DNA of 25,884 nt from positions 248,664 to 274,547 of the forward strand of contig MNCI01004071.1 of the NCBI GenBank assembly GCA_015680685.1. Reading direction: 5' to 3'. The translations under genes and the position numbers were made by a program. Under the pieces are notes generated by a model that was given only the letters and a program-made list of their open reading frames with translations, searched no databases and was not told the origin of the DNA. Below, piece after piece: positions 20,831-25,884 of the stretch. Position 1 is the stretch's first letter; each line of letters opens with the position of its first letter. This DNA comes from Gnetum montanum (lineage: Eukaryota > Streptophyta > Gnetopsida > Gnetales > Gnetaceae).

Positions 20831-21005
20831 TAACCACCACCCCTTAACACTTCTTGTTAAGGTGGCTTGTATCATAGTATAATAGTCATGATCTATACAT
20901 CTATTCAGTTGTATTTCTTAGCTTTAATCATGTCATGTGTCTTGTTCTAGTCTTGTATTTTGGATGTTAAACTTGTAGGTCTATGTTAACTTAGTCATGG
21001 AGTAA
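20831..21005 (+). other. 3' untranslated region and polypurine-like tract of B
   Basis: T-rich sequence ending CATGGAGTAA directly before TGATGATT of the right LTR, parallel to the end of element A. Confidence 0.4.
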
Positions 21006-21307
21006 TGATGATTCCTCCACTGATATTCTGTAAGGAAATTGTAAGCCCTAGATTTTGGAATTATTTCATGCACTTGATGTTTATGATCTAATGTATTTGG
21101 TATTGGTTCTTAGTTCTTCAAGATGTACCCTTGCCTTCTAGGCATACTTTGAGATTATATGCATAATTCCAAGCTCTATAAGGTAATTCTAGCTTCATTC
21201 TGATGTCCTAGGGTCCTTTTGGAAAGGTTTCTTGGGTTTCAACTTGCACCTAGATCGAAATGAAAAAAGTATAATTTTGGAAAGTGCACTAACTCCGCTA
21301 AGCCAAT

Positions 21308-21334
21308 GCACCCCCTGCATTAGTGTAGGGGTGC
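21308..21334 (+). promoter_or_regulatory. C/G-rich stem-loop in U3 of right LTR B
   Basis: GCACCCC (21308-21314) pairs with GGGGTGC (21328-21334). GGGG there can also pair with CCCC at 21343-21346. A similar motif (TAGGGG...CCCCTA) lies in the internal block at 8508-8527 but not in the left LTR. Confidence 0.35.
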
Positions 21335-21465
21335 TAACACATCCCCTAGTAGGTCTCGTTTTCCTAACCTTACTTCATGTGCATCTTAGATTAGTTTGGA
21401 TAATATTGATGGGCCTCCATAGACACATTGGCACTAACAATCCCCTCCCATTATCACATGAAAAC

Positions 21466-21473
21466 TATAAATA
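21466..21473 (+). promoter_or_regulatory. TATA box of right LTR B
   Basis: TATAAATA in the context AAACTATAAATACCTA, shared with the left LTR. Confidence 0.55.
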
Positions 21474-22276
21474 CCTAGGATGAGCTCTCATACATAACAA
21501 CTTTATTTCAAGTATTTTCATTTAGCTTTTAGCATCTAGTTTCATGTGAAGAGCACTTCCTCCCTTGGGTAATTTGATTCTTTTCCTATTTTTTTTTTTT
21601 TTGTTTTGAGTCATCACTTTCACAAGTGTAGCTAAACTCTTTCAGAGTACTACCATGCTTATGTAGCTCAAACACATTTGGTAGATACAGAGTCTAATTT
21701 TTCATAGTGAATAAAGCTTATGATTTTTACTTTTCTACCATTGATACCTTAAACATTAGAACCAAAAATTTATTTATAAAATATTAAAACCATAAATATA
21801 TTTATTTAACTCTTATTTTCATGAACTGCAATGATTCGACCTTATCGAAGGAGGTCATGACTATACAACATGGTGTTTAAGCCATCAAGGTTATAACTAA
21901 GAGAGTTTTTTATTTGCATTTCCTGTATGGTGTTGCACCTATCCTCCAAGAGGGATTACAACACGAGCATTACACTTGTCCCCAAAAGGGATTGCAATGT
22001 AGGTGTGTTTATTATCATTTTATTTCTTATAATTATAAAAATTCATAAAAATTATAAGATATAAAATTGTAAATATTTTTTCTATCATGCACTATGGTAA
22101 CACAAGTTCTAACTGTATCATATGCATTATATTCTCTTTTCTATTTATTGAATGCAATGATATACACAAGTGTTTTTGGCAATTCACACAACATTTTTTT
22201 CCAAAGCTTATGACTAGATTGCACTATGATTTGTATGACAAATCCCATTTTTCCAAAACTAGTGGCACCCCTAACA

Positions 22277-22890
22277 AGTGTAATCTCTCATATTTCTTCC
22301 ATAAAGTAGTACTTTTGTTTTATCAACATTCAACATCATTTTTATACATCCATAAAATTTTTCTAGTTTATACAACATTTCTTTTAGCACTATTTTTAAA
22401 TTTTCTAGTAGTGCTACATCATCTACAAATATTAAAAGCCATATCCATGACTGATCTACTTTAATAGCATGATTTCTAGGTACCTCTTTAATCCACTCTT
22501 CTAATTCATCAACAAAAATACCAAACAATGTTAGTAAAAGAGGACAACCTTGCCTTACTCCTATATTACTATAAATCTGATAAGATATTCTAGTTTTCAT
22601 CTTTTAATTCAAAAATTATCTCTATATAAAGTTTGCGCGGGATTGAGTAAACCAAAATCAACTTTAAGCTCAAGAAGTCTACTCCATAATTATTTTGTCA
22701 CAATGTAGTCAATTTTTTTTGTAAAATTAATAAAATACTTAAATATTTTATCTTGTTTATCCTTTACTTGTTCAATGTAATATTTAAGACTAACTAGATG
22801 ATCTAGTGTATAACACTTTTTTAAAATCCTAGTTATAGAACTGCATGTAAATTATTTCCTTTTACCCAAAACCCTAATTTTTCTTCAAAA
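22277..22890 (-). pseudogene. LINE reverse transcriptase domain, decayed
   Basis: Minus-strand frames show TLDHLVSLKYYIEQVKDKQDK, FINFTKKIDYIVTK, LWSRLLELKVDFGLLNPAQTLY, then in the 109-codon ORF GVRQGCPLLLTLFGIFVDEL, LLIFVDDVALL and LNVDKTKVLLYG. These correspond to LINE RT blocks: the GVRQGCPLSP motif, the catalytic FADD-type box (here FVDD) and the NxxKTK block. The first catalytic Asp (usual FVDF) is Asn (FINF). Thumb and C-terminal regions are missing. Confidence 0.8.
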
Positions 22891-23207
22891 TGGTACCTAA
22901 CAATTTTTCAAACAATTTACTAATCATGACTAATTCTCTCCTACATTTTAATAACTCAGGATGTAATCCTTCTACATTTACAGCTTTTCCAAAAGCTAAT
23001 TTCTTAACTTCTTCTACTACTTACTCATATGTAAGCTATAAAATATCTAGAAGTATGCAACTAGCTATGATATTTACCTTATGTTGCAAGAAATATTTTA
23101 CAACCCTTTTACTTGTGTAAATTAAATATCATTACCTTGATAAACTTTATTTCTAAAAAATTTTCAAAAGTTTTATGGATCTTGCTTTATGATTTACACC
23201 ATATTTC

Positions 23208-23435
23208 TTACTGCTCTTTTAGAAATTGTCTTTTATTTTTCTCTTGAAGTAATTTTATGTTGTCCTTATTCAAATCTTTTTCATTAAAATAATTTTTAAT
23301 AAGCAAACTTTCTTGTAGGTATTTTTTATCAAACCAGTTCTTCTTATCCATAAACTTTTGTTGCTTAATAACATTTTTTGTAATCTTTAGTAATATGTTT
23401 TCTAAATAATCTTCAAACTTTTTTATTTTCAACAA
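23208..23435 (-). pseudogene. LINE endonuclease-RT linker, decayed
   Basis: A lysine-rich 75-codon frame contains NWFDKKYLQESLLIKNYF, similar to the linker between endonuclease and RT in plant LINEs (W-F-D-K-x-C pattern, Cys here Tyr). Confidence 0.55.
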
Positions 23436-23699
23436 ATTATATACCTCTTACTTAAAAATATTATATCTATAGTTATAATACATCTTATTTTCTCACATTG
23501 CTCATAGTTAGAATACATTCCTTTGATGGAAATTTGTAGAAAATGGTACATAGATTTTATAAATTTACAACAATTTGAAAGTTAATAATTCCTTGTACAT
23601 TTTGAAGGATGATTAGTAGTAAATTGATATAAGAACATCTTCCTTCTTTTTCAAGAGTAAATCTTGAGCTTAATAGAAATTTTTGAATCTCATTTAAAA

Positions 23700-24319
23700 T
23701 GATAAGAACAACACCTTATCTCCATCCTAACATGTGCTTTCTTATTTAATTTTTTTAGTATCCTTTAATGTTCTTTCCCATGCAATTCTAATTTAACTAT
23801 AATCTTACATATCTAGCTATCCTTGATTATTTTTTCACTCTAGAATATCAATCTACCTAGATCCAATTCTTACATTAAAGTCATCACATATATAAACCTT
23901 ACCTTTTAACTTAAATTCTACAATATCTTGTTCTAAATATTAAAAATATTATTTTTGTGATAAATGTATCTTTGCATAATATATTGCATCCCATGGGTCA
24001 AAGTAACAAAAAATAATGGATAAAGGGCATTTTCTCTAAATAGTGTTCACCTAAATATATTATTTATAATAAATAATCTTTTTCATCTTAATTACATTTT
24101 GAACCATTTTTTGAAAATGTAAGATAATCCTTTTGATGCTCTTTTCCATTTGTGAGATCTAGCACTTGCTACCTTTATTCTATTAAAATCAAGAAACTCA
24201 AAATTCTTAGAATCTTTTTCTTTCAAGGTTTCAACCACTGCAAAAATATCAAATTTCTTTAAAAATCCAATATTATACAATGCAACCATTTTAATAGCAA
24301 TAGCACCATTTATATTCAA
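23700..24319 (-). pseudogene. LINE APE-type endonuclease, decayed
   Basis: The frame at 24319-24092 starts MNINGAIAIKMVAL and has FDIFAVVETL, matching the N-terminal N and E metal-site motifs of LINE endonucleases. Farther on, around 23960, other frames give VTLTHGMQYIMQRYIYH, and near 23900 YICDDFNVRIGSR, equivalent to the GDFNxR motif with the Gly changed to Asp. Its role would be to nick target DNA. Confidence 0.65.
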
Positions 24320-24399
24320 AAATCCACATTACAAAGTAAAAAGGCATTTTTTCAAAATACCCTATCTTTGATTATTATTATATACTTTACCTTTAGAAA

Positions 24400-25190
24400 A
24401 GCTATCTTGCTCTTTGCTCATGCTACTTTTTTTTTTTTTTTTCATTCTTTTGTTTCCTTTGTAACCTCTTCTTTCATGAGATTTTCATTTATCCAAAAAT
24501 TTTCTCCTTTTAAGTTGCTATGATTATATGAAATTTTTTCTCAAGTGGTTGAATCACTAAATTTCACAATAATATGATATGGTGCATTGTTTTTATTATG
24601 ATATCATGAATAACTTTTTTAAAATTATTTTTTTCATATAAACTTTTTGCAACCCCATCAAATCAAAGATTTTTAGCTCTTTTTCTTTTCTTCTTTTTTT
24701 TTTTCTTCCTATTCCTTACAAAATCACACAAAGCATCAACATGTTTAGAAATTGCTTAAAGAACTATTTCATTTAGAGTTTAAAGTTTTTCTCCTTCTCC
24801 CCACTTCCTCCTACCCACCCTCTTTATTTATTTATTTATTCTCTATAATCCATTCTACTATTATTGGTAGTTATGTCATCATCGCTTCTACTTGTTTAGA
24901 CATTGCATCTTGGTTTATAGCTATGGTGTTCATGGTAAGAATAAAATTTTCAAAGTCACTCTTACACTACTCAATGACTACTATCTATTTTTTCATTAAC
25001 ATATTTTGCTTCCCTAATGTTTTTTGCTATTCTTGCATCCATTTAGAGATCATTTCCTAATTCTTAATAAATATTTCCTACTAATCCTTAAAAGCTTTTT
25101 ATCTTTCATGTAAGGATTTTAATTAATTGATAATCTCTTTTAGTTTAGACTTATTAACTAGAGTCATATCTTCAATGAAGTTAAGTAGTG
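24400..25190 (-). pseudogene. Probable LINE ORF1 remnant
   Basis: Minus-strand frames include MISKWMQE, QKTLGKQNMLMKKIDSSH and SDFENFILTMNTIAINQD, then AMSKQVEAM, a short coiled-coil pattern, followed near 24660 by a stretch KSLYEKNNFKKVIHDIIIKT before the endonuclease. Position and composition fit ORF1, but no family motif is certain. Includes a 16-base T run (24427-24442) and a (TTTA)n stretch (24821-24840). Confidence 0.45.
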
Positions 25191-25214
25191 AATACTTTGC
25201 TAATCCTTGATGAA

Positions 25215-25497
25215 AAAACAAAACCCTTCTCAAAAAAAATACTTGAAAAGTCCTTTACAAACCCTGAGAAAATACTTTACAAAGCCATAGAAAATCCTCT
25301 ACTTTTGAAAAACCTTTACAAATCTTTAAAAAAATCCTTTACAAAACCTCAAATCCTTTGCATAGCCTTGGAAAAATACTTTTCAAAGCCTCAAATTCTC
25401 TTAACATTCTTGAAAAAAAAAACCTTTACAAAGCCTTAGATCCTCTTTGTAGCCTTAGAAAATCCTCTACATAGTCTCAAAAAATCCTTGAAAAAAG
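25215..25497. repeat. Degenerate ~21-bp tandem repeat, about 12 units
   Basis: Units resembling TCCTTTACAAAGCCTNAGAA begin near 25251, 25273, 25295, 25312, 25335, 25354, 25377, 25396, 25422, 25441, 25463 and 25485. The mean spacing is just over 21 bases, and 19/23 alternation in part hints at a 42-base dimer. It lies at the 5' side of the minus-strand LINE. On that strand some units read GFVKDF or DFSK-like peptides, so it may once have been coding. Confidence 0.65.
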
Positions 25498-25710
25498 ATG
25501 TATATTTCTTGATAATTTCTAAAACAAACTACATTTTCCTCCAACTTCTTTTGAAATATATAATATTCTAGATCTAGTGCTTTTGACACATCCTTTTAAA
25601 TATGTATGAATATGGATCAATTAAATCATTTCAATTTTAGTAAACATTTATATAATGCTTATATACCTTAGTGGAAACTTATTAGGATAAAAAAGACTTG
25701 GAACAATAAT
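25498..25710. other. AT-rich noncoding interval
   Basis: Nothing recognised. It may contain the 5' end of the LINE. Confidence 0.3.
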
Positions 25711-25800
25711 GAGGTATTAGCCTAGTGATAAGAATTTTGATTTGAAAGCGCCATGTCATTGGTTCAATTCTAATGGGTAAAGCTATGTTATAAAGTTTCA
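25711..25800 (+). mobile_element. SINE-like tRNA-derived unit
   Basis: TAGCCTAGTGA (25718-25728) fits the RNA polymerase III A box TRGYNNARNNG except the last base. GGTTCAATTCT (from 25761) fits the B box GGTTCRANYCC except the last base. The 43-base spacing is typical. It does not fold as an intact tRNA, so it is a tRNA-derived SINE or tRNA relic. Confidence 0.55.
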
Positions 25801-25804
25801 ATAC

Positions 25805-25884
25805 AATTCCAACACCCCATCTCCCTTCTCCCCCAACCCCGCCCAACACCACACCCTGCCAACCCCTACCCCCCACCACGCCCC
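25805..25884 (+). repeat. C-rich low-complexity tract (G-quadruplex potential on minus strand)
   Basis: C runs of 3 to 6 are separated by A, T and AC. The minus strand has four or more G runs of at least 3 with loops of 2-6 bases. It contrasts sharply with the AT-rich window and runs off the end. Confidence 0.6.

Larger units (their letters stand above)
1790..22276 (+). mobile_element. LTR retrotransposon B (outer, old, Ty3/gypsy Athila/Tat-like)
   Basis: Two direct repeats (1790-3118 and 21006-22276) flank a region with a decayed primer site, a gag remnant, an aspartic protease remnant and a 3'-proximal accessory ORF, all on the plus strand. The interior is interrupted by element A (9257-18443) and probably by a minus-strand fragment (about 6200-8450). 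No reverse transcriptase, RNase H or integrase was recognised. LTR copies differ by roughly 18% in a stretch counted by eye, more than A's, which fits B being the older host. No 5-bp target duplication was found: the left flank is GGAAA or AGGAA and the right flank is AGTGT, so one end may be rearranged. Confidence 0.7.
21006..22276 (+). repeat. Right LTR of element B
   Basis: 1271 bp from TGATGATT to CCTAACA, aligning with 1790-3118 except in the U3 segment about 21215-21455, which is longer and different from the left copy. The downstream half (21536-22265) matches 2385-3110 well. LINE sequence begins at or next to its right end. Confidence 0.75.
22277..25190 (-). mobile_element. LINE (non-LTR retrotransposon) remnant, 3'-truncated
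   Basis: On the minus strand the order is ORF1-like coiled coil (25190 to about 24400), APE-type endonuclease (24319 to about 23700), linker (23435-23208) and reverse transcriptase (about 22890-22277). This is the classical LINE order. It stops inside the reverse transcriptase exactly where B's right LTR ends, and the missing C-terminal part is not found beyond B's left LTR. All frames are broken. The clade is not assigned. Confidence 0.75.

Noticed and set aside
22087-22464. 125-codon plus-strand ORF
   Set aside because: Runs from B's LTR into the antisense of the LINE reverse transcriptase, so it is a shadow frame.
24752-25060. 102-codon plus-strand ORF with hydrophobic character
   Set aside because: Antisense of the LINE ORF1-like coiled coil. 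Hydrophobicity arises from reading Lys/Asn-rich codons backwards.
25188-25439. 83-codon plus-strand ORF made of Lys/Phe/Pro repeats
   Set aside because: A consequence of the tandem repeat. Neither strand stays open through the whole array.
25718-25780. Functional tRNA gene
   Set aside because: A and B boxes are present, but I could not form an acceptor stem or anticodon arm.

Overview
This window looks like intergenic DNA from a large-genome seed plant. I favour a gymnosperm such as a conifer, but that is inference. It is AT-rich, visibly poor in CpG, has no intact host gene, and consists of nested, decayed retroelements. All coding remnants carry stops and frameshifts. No rRNA, CRISPR array or bacterial feature is present.

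Layout. (1) 1-225 is the U3-R part of a minus-strand LTR ('F') with a symmetric GATATC array upstream of its TATA box. (2) About 226-1000 and 7234-8135 are two diverged copies of one sequence, each starting next to a minus-strand TGATGAG LTR-like end. (3) 1790-22276 is an old LTR retrotransposon ('B') with LTRs at 1790-3118 and 21006-22276, a decayed tRNA-Asp-type primer site, a gag remnant, a recognisable aspartic protease remnant, and an accessory coiled-coil ORF near its 3' end. (4) 9257-18443 is a younger LTR retrotransposon ('A') inserted into B's accessory ORF. It has 867/858-bp LTRs, a perfect 5-bp target duplication (CTGAA) and a primer site differing from the tRNA-Asp complement only at CpG positions. 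It holds a gag remnant, a stray LTR ('D', 13088-13710), and its own accessory coiled-coil ORF. (5) 22277 to about 25190 is a minus-strand LINE remnant (ORF1, APE endonuclease, reverse transcriptase) truncated where B's right LTR ends. (6) A degenerate ~21-bp tandem repeat (25215-25497), a tRNA-derived SINE-like unit (25711-25800) and a C-rich tract (25805-25884) close the window.

How the parts relate. A and B appear to be two members of one Ty3/gypsy lineage (Athila/Tat-like by primer site and Gag/protease resemblance). I found no reverse transcriptase or integrase in either, so both were probably non-autonomous. Each carries an accessory ORF (globular segment plus long coiled coil) just upstream of its 3' LTR. 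Directly in front of that ORF each carries a second TATA-containing block resembling the core promoter of its own LTR. This suggests an internal promoter for the accessory ORF and is the most interesting signal in the window.
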